The translations under genes and the position numbers were made by a program. Shown piece after piece: positions 17,889 to 25,808 of a stretch of DNA of 30,035 nucleotides; the stretch's first letter is position 1; each line of letters starts with the position of its first letter. This DNA comes from RPQK01 sp041946865. GTDB taxonomy: Bacteria > Acidobacteriota > UBA6911 > RPQK01. The notes below the pieces were generated by a model that was not told the origin of the DNA, did not search any database, and saw only the letters and a program-made list of their open reading frames with translations. The stretch is taken from positions 1 to 30,035 of the forward strand of contig JBHGBF010000058.1 of assembly GCA_041946865.1 (NCBI GenBank). Reading direction: 5' to 3'.

Positions 17889-18740
17889 TCAATACGCTCC
17901 CGAGCCGCGAAATACGACCGGTATCGTCTTGAGCAGGATTTTCAGATCCAGGCTCAGTGACCAGGTGTCGATGTATTCCAGGTCCATCCGTACCCAGCGT
18001 TCAAAGCTCACGTCACTTCGACCGTTCACTTGCCAAAGGCAGGTCAGACCGGGTTTGACGCTGAACCGTCGCTTGTGCCACTGCGCGTCTATGAGCTTCA
18101 CGTCCCGCAGAGGGAGCGGCCGGGGACCGACGAGGCTCATCTCGCCCTTCATCACGTTGATCAGCTGCGGGAGCTCATCGACACTGAACTGGCGCAGGAC
18201 GCGTCCCAACCGCGTGACCCGCGGGTCGTTCTTGATCTTGAAGACCGGACCGTCGGCCTCGTTCAGCGCCTCAAACAGTTCCTGCTTTTTGTCCGCTTCC
18301 TGGACCATGGTACGGAACTTGATCAGCTTGAAACGGCGGCGGTTCAGCCCCACCCGTTCCTGCGTGAAAAGCACAGGACCCGGGGAATCCAGCCGGATAA
18401 GAAGGGCCACAATCAGAAGAAACGGAGCCAGCAGGACCAGCAGCAGGCCGCTTCCGAGAATATCCATCACGCGCTTGAGGACCAGCTGCCAACCGTCTTC
18501 CGGACCTGATCGGATGGTCACGACCGGGACACCGTCAATGGTGTCGACCTGCGGGCGGGCCACACGCAGATCGAACAGGTCGGTCCGGACACGGACCATG
18601 ATGCCCTGCTCCTCGCAGGCTTCCACGATTTTCTCGATCAAGGCCCGACGCCTCCTGAGCGGGAGCGCGACGATGACCTCGTCTACAGGTTCGTGGGAAA
18701 TAATGGCACTCAGATCAGCCAACACTTGCGTATCGTTCAT
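17889..18740 (-). CDS. Polyprenyl-phosphate sugar-1-phosphate transferase, catalytic part (3' frame)
   Basis: A 283-residue frame with the C-terminal half of a WbaP/EpsL-type polyisoprenyl-phosphate glycosylphosphotransferase. The first 85 residues complete a CoA-binding-like Rossmann module (VDEVIVALPL). Then come the membrane helix VLKRVMDILGSGLLLVLLAP, the SPGPVLFTQERVGLNRR motif, KFRTM, the catalytic Asp-Glu pair in FSVDELPQL (near 187), SLVGPRP and PGLTCLWQVNGRS. It transfers a sugar-1-phosphate to undecaprenyl phosphate, the first step of repeat-unit synthesis. The preceding frame (18715-19323) encodes the missing N-terminal half and overlaps this one by 26 bases. Either one gene carries a frameshift or the enzyme is made in two coupled pieces. 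Confidence 0.9.
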   Translation of the reverse strand: MNDTQVLADLSAIISHEPVDEVIVALPLRRRRALIEKIVEACEEQGIMVRVRTDLFDLRVARPQVDTIDGVPVVTIRSGPEDGWQLVLKRVMDILGSGLLLVLLAPFLLIVALLIRLDSPGPVLFTQERVGLNRRRFKLIKFRTMVQEADKKQELFEALNEADGPVFKIKNDPRVTRLGRVLRQFSVDELPQLINVMKGEMSLVGPRPLPLRDVKLIDAQWHKRRFSVKPGLTCLWQVNGRSDVSFERWVRMDLEYIDTWSLSLDLKILLKTIPVVFRGSGAY

Positions 18741-19323
18741 CTTCGTCTATCTCCTTGGCGTCAATGGTCCCTACGACTCGATACCCAAGACCCGGGTCAC
18801 CTGCCACGTAAGCGGCCAAGGCGCCGAGGTCATCACCTGCGGCCACGATCACAACATTGCGCAGGTTTCGGCCGCGTGAGCGGATCACGTAAAGCAGGCG
18901 CTGGGCTATCTCTCGAGTCGCGCCAAGGATTAGAAAAGTCAGGCCCCAATACACAATCAGAAAGATGTTGGAAGCGAAATCCAGACGAAAAGGCCATCGC
19001 AGAACAAGCAGGGCCAGTGTCATCAGCGTGGAGGCGAGCAAGACCTCGTGCAACCGCTGTTGAAAGCTCGAGAACCGGTGCGAGCGATAAAAGCCGGAAA
19101 GCGACAGTATGCTCGAGCAGAGGGCCAGGTATCCGATCAGAAGGAACAGGTTGACAACTTTGATCCGAATCACAAGCAGGTACGCGAGGCTGGGCAGGGC
19201 GACCGAGCCTGAGCTGATCGCCACGGACGCCAACAGGATGACGCCCATCAAACCGAGATCCAGAGTCCTGAGAAATCGCCACCAGGGGCGCTTTAAATAG
19301 TTCATTGATTGAGGGCGCGTCAT
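18715..19323 (-). CDS. Polyprenyl glycosylphosphotransferase, N-terminal membrane part (5' frame)
   Basis: A 202-residue frame with about four to five membrane helices (from LDLGLMGVILLASVAIS to FLIVYWGLTFLILGAT), followed by RNVVIVAAGDDLGALAAYVAGDPGLGYRVVGTIDAKE. That is the start of the cytoplasmic Rossmann-like module found in full-length enzymes of about 460-480 residues. The frame ends at a TGA inside the start of the catalytic frame, exactly where a full-length protein would continue with a loop to VDEVIVALP. AGGAG lies 6 bases before the ATG. A good sigma-54 promoter match lies about 150 bases upstream, so this is likely the first gene of the long operon. Confidence 0.85.
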   Translation of the reverse strand: MTRPQSMNYLKRPWWRFLRTLDLGLMGVILLASVAISSGSVALPSLAYLLVIRIKVVNLFLLIGYLALCSSILSLSGFYRSHRFSSFQQRLHEVLLASTLMTLALLVLRWPFRLDFASNIFLIVYWGLTFLILGATREIAQRLLYVIRSRGRNLRNVVIVAAGDDLGALAAYVAGDPGLGYRVVGTIDAKEIDEDERYASVG

Positions 19324-19472
19324 TCACAGCTCCTGCTTCAAGGCGCGCGCTGCGCCTGTCACTTACAGTCCGCCAAGACCCGGGCGAGAAGTGACCAAGC
19401 CCGAAACGTGTGACCTGAATTGGAAGAGGGACGTGCGGAAGGATCCGCAGTTTTCGATTTGCATTCCGAAGC

Positions 19473-19488
19473 AGCAACCCGCGTTCCC
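19473..19488 (-). promoter_or_regulatory. Sigma-54 (-24/-12) promoter of the long EPS operon
   Basis: The minus-strand reading is GGGAACGCGGGTTGCT, against the consensus TGGCACGRNNNTTGCW. The invariant GG and GC are exactly 10 bases apart and the -12 TTGCT is perfect. Mismatches are at the first base, the fourth base and the R position. The expected transcript starts near 19463, about 140 bases before the ATG at 19323. Confidence 0.68.
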
Positions 19489-19564
19489 TTCGTACGCTGG
19501 CGCTGCAAGTCCTTCATTGCGAATATAATCAGGCTTTGAAGGCGATCAGGAACCGTGAACGCAA

Positions 19565-19588
19565 TTACCCAAAGTGTGCAAGCAAGTA
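19565..19588 (-). promoter_or_regulatory. Candidate sigma-54 activator binding site (UAS), copy 2
   Basis: The plus-strand sequence starts TTACCCAAA and ends CAAGTA. It is identical at 19 of 24 positions to 23512-23535. It lies 77 bases upstream of the -24 element at 19473-19488, nearly the same distance as copy 1. Position and conservation fit an enhancer site for an NtrC-type activator. Confidence 0.55.
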
Positions 19589-19727
19589 AACAGCAGTCGC
19601 CGGCAAAACCGAGCCAACGCGCCTGCCCCGAATGGTCGCAGCGATCTTGCCTGCCGTGTTACGCCGGCGGCATCGAGAAGCTCGTCGAGGCACAAGGCAG
19701 AATGCCTGCGCTGCCAGGGTCTTTTCC

Positions 19728-20834
19728 TCACCGCCGTACGGTTCCCCAGACCACGGTGTTGGAGAGGGTCCCGGGGATAACCCCCAGAAGGCCGTAACCG
19801 ATGCTTTTGGCGGTGCTGCCCGGCAGAAAGAGCACATCATTGGCCTGTAAGGGCAAGTCGGGTTTCTTGCCTTTCAGGATCTGGGCCACATCTACCGGCA
19901 ATTCCTTTCGCTGTCCGTTTTCATCCCACCGGACCAGGACCGCTTTCGAAGCCTTGGCGGTGCGCATGGGCCCACCGGCTTCTGCCAGCGCCTGAGAAAG
20001 GAACATGTTCTCTTCCCGCGGGAGCTCATAGGCGCCCGGCCGGTTTACGTCCCCGATGACGTAATACCGGGCTATCTGCCTCTCCGGCACCTGCACGACA
20101 TCCCCGCCCGAAATCTGGACATTGAGAGCCATGTTGCCGTTCTCGAGCAGGTCTTTCAGATTCACCCGGACGCTCTCCACCTTGGGCGCGGCAGCCGAGG
20201 TCTGGCCGGCATCTGCGTTCATTGCGGCGGCATTCTCGGCAGGTCCGCTCGTGGCCCCCTTCTTCTGGATGATCGCGAAGTTATCCGCCGCCTCCAGGTT
20301 GAGTCCGCCGGCCAGCCCGATGGCATCGACCAAGCGCAGGGGAGAGGTGATCTGGTACTGGCCGGGCCTCTGGACTGCGCCCAGGACAAAAACCGACTGA
20401 GACCGATATTCGACAACGAAGACGCTCACCTGGGGATTTTTGATGAAGCGGCCGTCGAGCGTCCGGCTCAGCTCTTGCTCGAGCTCAGCCGTGGTCAAAC
20501 CCGCCGCTTCAACCACGCCGATGTACGGCAAAGTGATGGTGCCGGTCGAACTGACCCGCAGATTGCGGCCAAATCCCTCGATTCCGAAAACATCGACCGT
20601 GATCAAGTCTCCTGGTCCCAGGCGATAGTCGGTCGAAGCCGCAGTGAAACTCAGCTCCTGAATCCGCTGGTTCCAGTTCCGGTTCGAGGAACTCGACTGG
20701 CCACCTGATCCCTGGCCGGAGGCAGTCGAGGCAGCCGGACTCTGGCCCGTCGGCGCGGTCGGCTTACTCGGGCTCTGGGCCAACAGAGCCGGAAAAGAGG
20801 TCAGAAGGCTCAAAATCACTACCTTTCTGAACAT
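19728..20834 (-). CDS. Wza-type polysaccharide export protein (SLBB)
   Basis: A 368-residue secreted protein. A signal peptide covers about residues 1-20 (FRKVVILSLLTSFPALLAQ) and is followed by a Ser/Pro/Gly/Gln-rich linker. Next come the Poly_export domain (YRLGPGDLITVDVFG) and two SLBB repeats (FVLGAVQRPGQYQI and YYVIGDVNRPGAYEL). The C-terminal tail is mildly hydrophobic. Relatives form the outer-membrane channel for EPS. No lipobox cysteine is visible at the signal cleavage region, unlike classical Wza lipoproteins. The ATG at 20834 has AGAGGGA 7 bases upstream and is preferred over a TTG two codons earlier. It follows wzc by 22 bases, so the two form an operon. Confidence 0.92.
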   Translation of the reverse strand: MFRKVVILSLLTSFPALLAQSPSKPTAPTGQSPAASTASGQGSGGQSSSSNRNWNQRIQELSFTAASTDYRLGPGDLITVDVFGIEGFGRNLRVSSTGTITLPYIGVVEAAGLTTAELEQELSRTLDGRFIKNPQVSVFVVEYRSQSVFVLGAVQRPGQYQITSPLRLVDAIGLAGGLNLEAADNFAIIQKKGATSGPAENAAAMNADAGQTSAAAPKVESVRVNLKDLLENGNMALNVQISGGDVVQVPERQIARYYVIGDVNRPGAYELPREENMFLSQALAEAGGPMRTAKASKAVLVRWDENGQRKELPVDVAQILKGKKPDLPLQANDVLFLPGSTAKSIGYGLLGVIPGTLSNTVVWGTVRR

Positions 20835-20856
20835 AACCAAGTCCCTCTACTTAAAC

Positions 20857-23190
20857 TCAAGCGGCGCCGGCCGGGCCGGCTGCCGATGACAGATCGTCGT
20901 TGTACTGTTCGTCAAAATAGTTCCGGTAGTAGTAGGCGTATTCCGGGGCATCCATGTCGACGCTGTTGATCAGGGCGCCCAGGATTCGGGCTCCGACACT
21001 CAAAAGGTGGTTGCCCGCCTTTCGAGCCGCTTCCTTCGGCGTCGCTCCCCCTTTGATGACCAGAACCACGCCGTCTACATGCGGAGACAACAAAAGCCCG
21101 TCTGTAACCGAGAGGACCGGAGGGGTGTCGATCAGGATGTACTTGAAGTAGTCGCCCAGCAGGCGCAGAGCCGTTTCCATACGTTCCGAGCCGATCAGTT
21201 CGGCCGGATTGGGCGGCCGGAAGCCCGCTGGCAACAGGAACAGGTTGGGATAGTTGGTTTGCCGGATCTGAGAAGAAAGGTCTCCATTGCCCGACAGGTA
21301 GGCGCTGATCCCCTGGTTCCCGTTGTATCCGAAGGTGGTTGCCAGAGCAGGCTTGCGCATGTCGAGATCGATGAGCAAGGTCCGTGCACCGGTCTGCGCG
21401 AGCACGATTCCGGTGTTCGCAACTGTCGTGGTCTTCCCTTCACCCGGCAAGGAAGAGGTGACCATGACGACTTTGGGAGGCTTGCCGGAATGCGAAAGCA
21501 GGATAGAGGTCCTCAGCGAACGATAGGCCTCCCACACGCGGAAGCGTGTCGGGGTGACCCGCGCCGGAAGCTCGGATCTCGATCCCCCCGGGTCGTTGCG
21601 CGCCGCCAGCAGGCGGGAGCTGCCGGCGGGCAGGTCTGCCATGGTCGGGATCACGCCGAGAGACGGCAATCCGAGCGACTGCTCCATCTCCTCGGGAGTT
21701 TTCAGTGTGTTGTCGAGGTACTCCATCAGGAAGGCCAGACCGATGGCCAGGAACAGGCCTACGCCGAAGCCCAAGGCAAGATCGGCCGCCCGCTGCGGAG
21801 AATAGGGGGCGTCAGGCACTTCAGCCCGATCCACGACGTGGATGTTGCTCGTTCGCATGCCGGCCGCAACTCCGGTCTCTTTCAGCCTCTGCAGCAATCC
21901 CTCGTACAGCTGCCGGTTTGTGTCCACCTCACGTTGCAGGATGCTGTATTGGATCGAGTCTTGATTCAGCTGATTGGCTTCCGCCTTCTGCCGGTTCAGT
22001 GCGTTCTTCAACATCTGTCGCCGATTCACCGCAACCCGATACTCACTCCGAACCCGATTGATGGTTTCTTTCTTCTCGCGCTTCAGCTGCTGCTCGACTT
22101 CCTGAATCTGCTTCCGAACCTGGATTACGGCTGGCCACTCCTCGCGGAATTGCGCCGACAGACTGGCCAGGTTCTGTTGCAGGCCGAACAGCCGCTCCTC
22201 CAGCAGAGCAATGCTTGGAGTACGGAGGCTCTGCGGGAAATCCTCCGGGGTCGCATCCTTCACCGCCTCGTATTCGGCGGTTTTCCCGATCAGTTCGCCC
22301 TCGACGCCCGTCAGCTGGCGGTTGAGGTCTTCCAGCGTCTGCAGCACGATGCTCCCTCGATCCGGACCGATGTTCACGATGTTGTTTTCCCGCGCGTACT
22401 TGACCAGCTCCTGCTCCGACCTCTCCACTCTCGCTTTCATCTCCTGAAGCTGTTTCTTCAGGAATTCCGTCGCGCGGGTATTGGCTTCAAACTTGGTCTG
22501 AAGATTCTGTTCGATAAACTCTTCAGCCAGTGTGTCAGAGACGGTGGCTGCCAGTGTCGGATCTGGAGACACCCAGCGAATCTCGACCAGCCGGCTGTTC
22601 GGAACCTGTTCGACTTCCAGCCGGTCACTGAAAGTGTCAAGAACAGCACGGTTCGCTTCAGCTCCAGGCCTGGATTCGGCTCTCAGTCCCCTACGGGCAT
22701 CGGATCCTCTGGGTCTGAGGCTCGAGATGGCGCGCTTGAACCAATGCAACTGGCTCGTCACCAGCCCTTCTCGGACCGGGACACGAAACCTCGGATCGTT
22801 CGCCAGATTGAGCCGGTCAACAACGCGGCGTGCTAGCGCCCTGCTTCGCAGGATTTCCAACTCTGTCTGCAGGTAGATTTCGGAGGCCAGATACCTTTCA
22901 GCCGACTCCTGAACGGTCTGGTAAGGCAGGATGTTGGCCGCTTCAGGATCAATCTGCACTCGGGCAGTCGCCCTGTATAACGGAGTGGTCGTGAAGCTTT
23001 GAATCGCCACCAGCAGCAAAACCGTGCCCACGACCGCCGTAATCAGCCATTTCCGCTTAAGCAGAACCTGGAAGTAGCGTCTGATATCCAGGGAGTCGTC
23101 TTCCGGGGCCCACTGGTAATCCGCAGTCCGCTGAATTCTGACCGCCGGATCGGGAATCGACGCGTACTCCCTGCGAATGAGATCTCCCAT
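20857..23190 (-). CDS. Wzc/GumC-type chain-length determinant tyrosine autokinase
   Basis: A 777-residue inner-membrane protein. It has an N-terminal Wzz domain with a first membrane helix (LITAVVGTVLLLVAIQSF), a long periplasmic coiled-coil part (about 230-430), and a second helix (LALGFGVGLFLAIGLAFLMEYLDNT). The cytoplasmic BY-kinase domain has Walker A SSLPGEGKTTT (about 577-587), Walker A' LLIDLDMRKP (near 607) and Walker B ILIDTPPV (near 687). Six tyrosines cluster in the C-terminal tail (EYAYYYRNYFDEQY), the usual autophosphorylation sites. It controls chain length and couples polymerisation to export through Wza. GAGGAGA lies 6 bases before the ATG. A sigma-54 promoter match lies about 230 bases upstream. 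Confidence 0.94.
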   Translation of the reverse strand: MGDLIRREYASIPDPAVRIQRTADYQWAPEDDSLDIRRYFQVLLKRKWLITAVVGTVLLLVAIQSFTTTPLYRATARVQIDPEAANILPYQTVQESAERYLASEIYLQTELEILRSRALARRVVDRLNLANDPRFRVPVREGLVTSQLHWFKRAISSLRPRGSDARRGLRAESRPGAEANRAVLDTFSDRLEVEQVPNSRLVEIRWVSPDPTLAATVSDTLAEEFIEQNLQTKFEANTRATEFLKKQLQEMKARVERSEQELVKYARENNIVNIGPDRGSIVLQTLEDLNRQLTGVEGELIGKTAEYEAVKDATPEDFPQSLRTPSIALLEERLFGLQQNLASLSAQFREEWPAVIQVRKQIQEVEQQLKREKKETINRVRSEYRVAVNRRQMLKNALNRQKAEANQLNQDSIQYSILQREVDTNRQLYEGLLQRLKETGVAAGMRTSNIHVVDRAEVPDAPYSPQRAADLALGFGVGLFLAIGLAFLMEYLDNTLKTPEEMEQSLGLPSLGVIPTMADLPAGSSRLLAARNDPGGSRSELPARVTPTRFRVWEAYRSLRTSILLSHSGKPPKVVMVTSSLPGEGKTTTVANTGIVLAQTGARTLLIDLDMRKPALATTFGYNGNQGISAYLSGNGDLSSQIRQTNYPNLFLLPAGFRPPNPAELIGSERMETALRLLGDYFKYILIDTPPVLSVTDGLLLSPHVDGVVLVIKGGATPKEAARKAGNHLLSVGARILGALINSVDMDAPEYAYYYRNYFDEQYNDDLSSAAGPAGAA

Positions 23191-23421
23191 CGCATTTCTC
23201 CTCGGTTACCCCCGAATGGTTGTCGCGTGGCGGTTGAGACTGATTGAACAACTGGAACTTGCGGCCGGTGAAAAGAGGCGCCCCAGGCCAGCCGCAGAAC
23301 CGCCGAAGCTTTAGGGAACGAGGGACTTCGGCGTGGTTCGAATTCTCAGCCATCGATCAGTTTCCTCGAGGCGGGTCACTCGAGGTACAGATCCGCCCTG
23401 AGAGGGTCGTGCTACTCTCCC

Positions 23422-23437
23422 AGCAAACCACGTACCG
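23422..23437 (-). promoter_or_regulatory. Sigma-54 (-24/-12) promoter of the wzc-wza operon
   Basis: The minus-strand reading is CGGTACGTGGTTTGCT, against the consensus TGGCACGRNNNTTGCW. GG and GC are exactly 10 bases apart, ACG and TTGCT match, and deviations occur only at the first base, the fourth base and the R position. The expected transcript starts near 23412, giving a leader of about 220 bases before the wzc ATG at 23190. Confidence 0.72.
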
Positions 23438-23511
23438 ATTTGAGCACCGCCCGTTAACCGTTAGTACTCCGGAGGTTAGCACTTCAGTTCGCGAAGAGCG
23501 GCTGAAAGGAC

Positions 23512-23535
23512 TTACCCAAATGTTGCATCCAAGTA
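23512..23535 (-). promoter_or_regulatory. Candidate sigma-54 activator binding site (UAS), copy 1
   Basis: The plus-strand sequence starts TTACCCAAA, has TGCA in the middle and ends CAAGTA. It lies 75 bases upstream of the -24 element of the wzc promoter and matches 19565-19588 at 19 of 24 positions. It probably binds an NtrC-type activator, but which one is not shown by the sequence. Confidence 0.55.
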
Positions 23536-23625
23536 TCCAGATGGCCCCGCCCGCGGGGCAGGGGGCTCGCGGCCGCGGAGCAGGAGGAACGGCTGCAATC
23601 GAACGGGGCCGGACTTGCTCTTCCC

Positions 23626-23868
23626 GCTTCTTTGAAGCCTGGACTTTGGCGAAAGTATACAGATGAATAAAGGCCTGTTCTGCAACGGTTTCCCAGGGTA
23701 GGCGCTCAACTCAACGCTCTGTCCAAGCCGAATTCGGCGACCTGGGTGCTCGAAGGCGATATCACCGGCCTATCCGGCCTACCCTGAGCTGTCTTGCCAG
23801 ACGCCTTCGGCGTAAAATACGTTCACACATCTGTTTATTTTCGCCAAAGTCCAGTGCTTCTTTGAAGC
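23626..23868. mobile_element. MITE-like palindromic element with 13-bp flanking direct repeats
   Basis: The terminal inverted repeats at 23639-23665 and 23828-23854 match at 25 of 27 positions (core CTGGACTTTGGCGAAA). Inside are further inverted pieces such as CAGGGTAGGC and GCCTACCCTG. The 13-bp sequence GCTTCTTTGAAGC flanks both sides (23626-23638 and 23856-23868), as expected of a target-site duplication, though it is itself palindromic. There is no transposase, so movement would need a helper in trans. An internally shorter, inverted copy lies at 28265-28388. Confidence 0.7.
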
Positions 23869-24010
23869 AGCATAGGGGAGTCATTTCTTGTCACAGGGCG
23901 TGAACCCGGTTGCTGGCAAGAGCTTCCTGCGGTCCACCTCGATCCAGGCGCCCCCGCCAAGGCTGCCTGTGTTGTGACGGCGCTCACAGACTCCGGTTCT
24001 CAGCGCGGAT

Positions 24011-24040
24011 AAAAACCTCGGTAGTTTTATGGAGGTTTTT
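24011..24040. terminator. Bidirectional terminator-like hairpin
   Basis: AAAAACCTC (24011-24019) and GAGGTTTTT (24032-24040) form a perfect 9-bp stem around a 12-base loop, with an A-run on one side and a T-run on the other. It could stop transcripts from either direction. The stem has only four G-C pairs, so strength is uncertain. Confidence 0.5.
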
Positions 24041-24055
24041 AGAAGTGGAGCTTAA

Positions 24056-25621
24056 GCATTTCTGCTCGTAACCCCTCAGTTTTTATGTTCGGAGTGTGGC
24101 AGCAACGAGGAGAGAGGCCGGTGCTTTACCAAGCCTCGAAGGCGCCTCAATACGAGCCTGATCACCGACCCGTCTTTCACAGACACAACCGCTGTAGCGG
24201 GAAACACGTACTACTATGCCGTTACCGCGCTGAATTCGAGTGGCGAAGAAAGCTCGAAGTCCAGCGAAGTGCAGGCGGTTATCCCCCTCTCGCCAAACAA
24301 CGCCCTGGTCTTCCCGGCTCATACCGCGGGAGTCGATCCGTCCCTCAACAATACCTTCGTGGGCGTCGCTGTCCTCAATACCGCCCCGACCGACAATCTC
24401 GTCGAGATCAGCTCGGTCGACTCATCGGGTACGGAACAAGTGGTCGACAGCTCGGTTTTCCCCTCAAGCGCTCAGAACGCTTTCCTGGCTGCCAGCCTGC
24501 CGCATAATGGGCCCGCGGCTGTCGCGTTCAAGGCCAAGCGCGCCCACGAGGGGCTGCGAGGCTTCTTTCTGATCGGGGACGGGCAACCGAATCGACTCGA
24601 CGGGGTGGGAGGGAAGCTCGCGGCTGCCACGTCGCTCTTTTTCCCGATCACGGCAGAAAGCAGGGCCGGGAAGACGGTTCTCTTCCTGACCAACCCGGAC
24701 AGCACTCGAGCAGCAGATATGGCTCTCGGGCTGATCAACGAGCAGGGCCAGGTGGTGCAGACCGCCTCGCTGACCCTCCCCGCCGGCGCCTCCCAGCTGG
24801 CCGCGCTCGCCAGTCTGCTGCCTATCCCGTGGTCGACCGGCGAGTACTACCTGCGCGTGAATGCAAACAGCGCCGTTCAAGGCTGCGAGCTGCTGGCTGA
24901 TTCCAGTGAGTTCTGGTCGGCGGCCGGCCAGGCCTCGGTCTTCACCACCTCGCTCTGGATCCCCCATTTCATACTGGGCCGGAACGGCGAAGACACTAAA
25001 CTGCGGCTCATCAACACGTAGCCTCAGGCGGTTAACGCGCGGTTGCGGGTCTGCGACGACTCCGCCGCACTGGTCGCCACCCACGACCTTTCGGTGCCTC
25101 CCGGCGGTTTGCGCGTCGCCTGGCTGTCTGCCTTGCTGGGACCGGGTGTTGTTCCGCCGCAGCAGCTCTTCCTCACCGGCCACATGGTCATCGAGGTTCT
25201 CGAACCCGGCAGCGGTGGCCTCGGCCTCATCGGAACCGCTACCTTCACCGGCCCCTTCGGCAAGGCACGATCAGCGTTGCCGATGTGGTGTCAACCGCGG
25301 ACGGACAGCCTGTATCTTCACGTTGCCCAGTCAAACGCCGACAACGTCTTTACCGGTCTTGCCATCATGAACCCGAACTCGACCGCCGTGTCCGTTACTG
25401 TTCGGGCTTTCGCGAACGACGGCCATGTGACCAGCGAAAGGGCGCTCCAGATCCCTCCGGGACGGCGGGTCGTGGACCTGCTCACCGGGTCGCGCCTCTT
25501 TGGACCGGCGTTTCAACAAGTCGGAGGCCACCTGACGGTGACTGGAAATCAACCGATCGTCAGCTTCGTGGTCTTCGGCGACAGTGACTCCCGCTTCCTC
25601 GCGGCCGTAGAAGGGCAGTAA
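24056..25621 (+). pseudogene. Degraded Fn3/beta-sandwich repeat protein with in-frame stop
   Basis: One reading frame runs from the stop at 24053 to 25621, interrupted by a TAG at 25019-25021. It begins with the C-terminal part of a fibronectin type III domain (LNTSLITDPSFTDTT, then YYYAVTALNSSG). About four tandem beta-sandwich units follow, near 24296, 24627, 24939 and 25305, each with a pattern like LFFP...NP...G...LPAG. The TAG falls inside unit three between LRLINT and PQAVNARLRV, where the repeat pattern continues without a gap, so a single codon change is likely. No start codon, signal peptide or complete Fn3 domain is present upstream; residues resembling YVRSVAATR occur there in another frame. 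It was probably a secreted adhesin or surface protein. Stop-codon read-through or an assembly error is the alternative. Confidence 0.75.
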
Positions 25622-25652
25622 GTCGGGCCGTGGCGTTCTAAACAGATCCGCA

Positions 25653-25766
25653 AGCGCTTTAAACAGAGCCGCCAGCGCAGCGCTTTCCAGTGGAAAGCGC
25701 TGCGCTGGCGGCTCTGTTTAAAGCGCTGACGGTCCGCTGGAAAGCGCTGCGCTGGCGGCTCTGTTT
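25653..25766. repeat. 75-bp near-perfect palindrome plus an extra repeated arm
   Basis: The arms 25653-25689 and 25691-25727 are exact 37-bp inverted repeats around a single G at 25690 (arm core AACAGAGCCGCCAGCGC). A further 29-bp exact copy of the right arm lies at 25738-25766. A partial fourth unit (AAACAGATCCGC) precedes the left arm. It lies between two convergent genes, so transcripts from both sides would fold into very stable hairpins and may terminate there. Confidence 0.85.
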
Positions 25767-25808
25767 CGCCTGGCTGCGGTAACGCCGACCCCAGTCGCAA
25801 AGCTCGTG

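Larger units (their letters stand above)
19324..19727. other. Regulatory intergenic region, no gene recognised
   Basis: A 404-base gap between wza and the sugar-transferase gene. It holds a sigma-54 promoter match (19473-19488) and a candidate activator site (19565-19588) shared with the wzc promoter region. Small open frames here lack ribosome sites and recognisable features. Confidence 0.65.
23191..24055. other. Long intergenic region with promoter, UAS and mobile-element remnant
   Basis: About 860 bases without a convincing gene. It contains a sigma-54 promoter (23422-23437), a candidate activator site (23512-23535), a palindromic MITE-like element (23639-23854) with 13-bp direct flanks, and a terminator-like hairpin (24011-24040). 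Open frames here overlap the repeat or the regulatory signals and are not supported. Confidence 0.65.

Noticed and set aside
21007..22836. A 609-residue plus-strand open frame opposite wzc
   Set aside because: The opposite strand encodes a clear tyrosine autokinase. The frame has no recognisable domain.
23244..23666. A 140-residue plus-strand open frame
   Set aside because: It overlaps the sigma-54 promoter, the candidate activator site and the end of the palindromic element, and has no domain.
25622..25808. A CRISPR-like array
   Set aside because: The repeats are inverted and directly abutting without spacers, so this is a palindrome, not an array.
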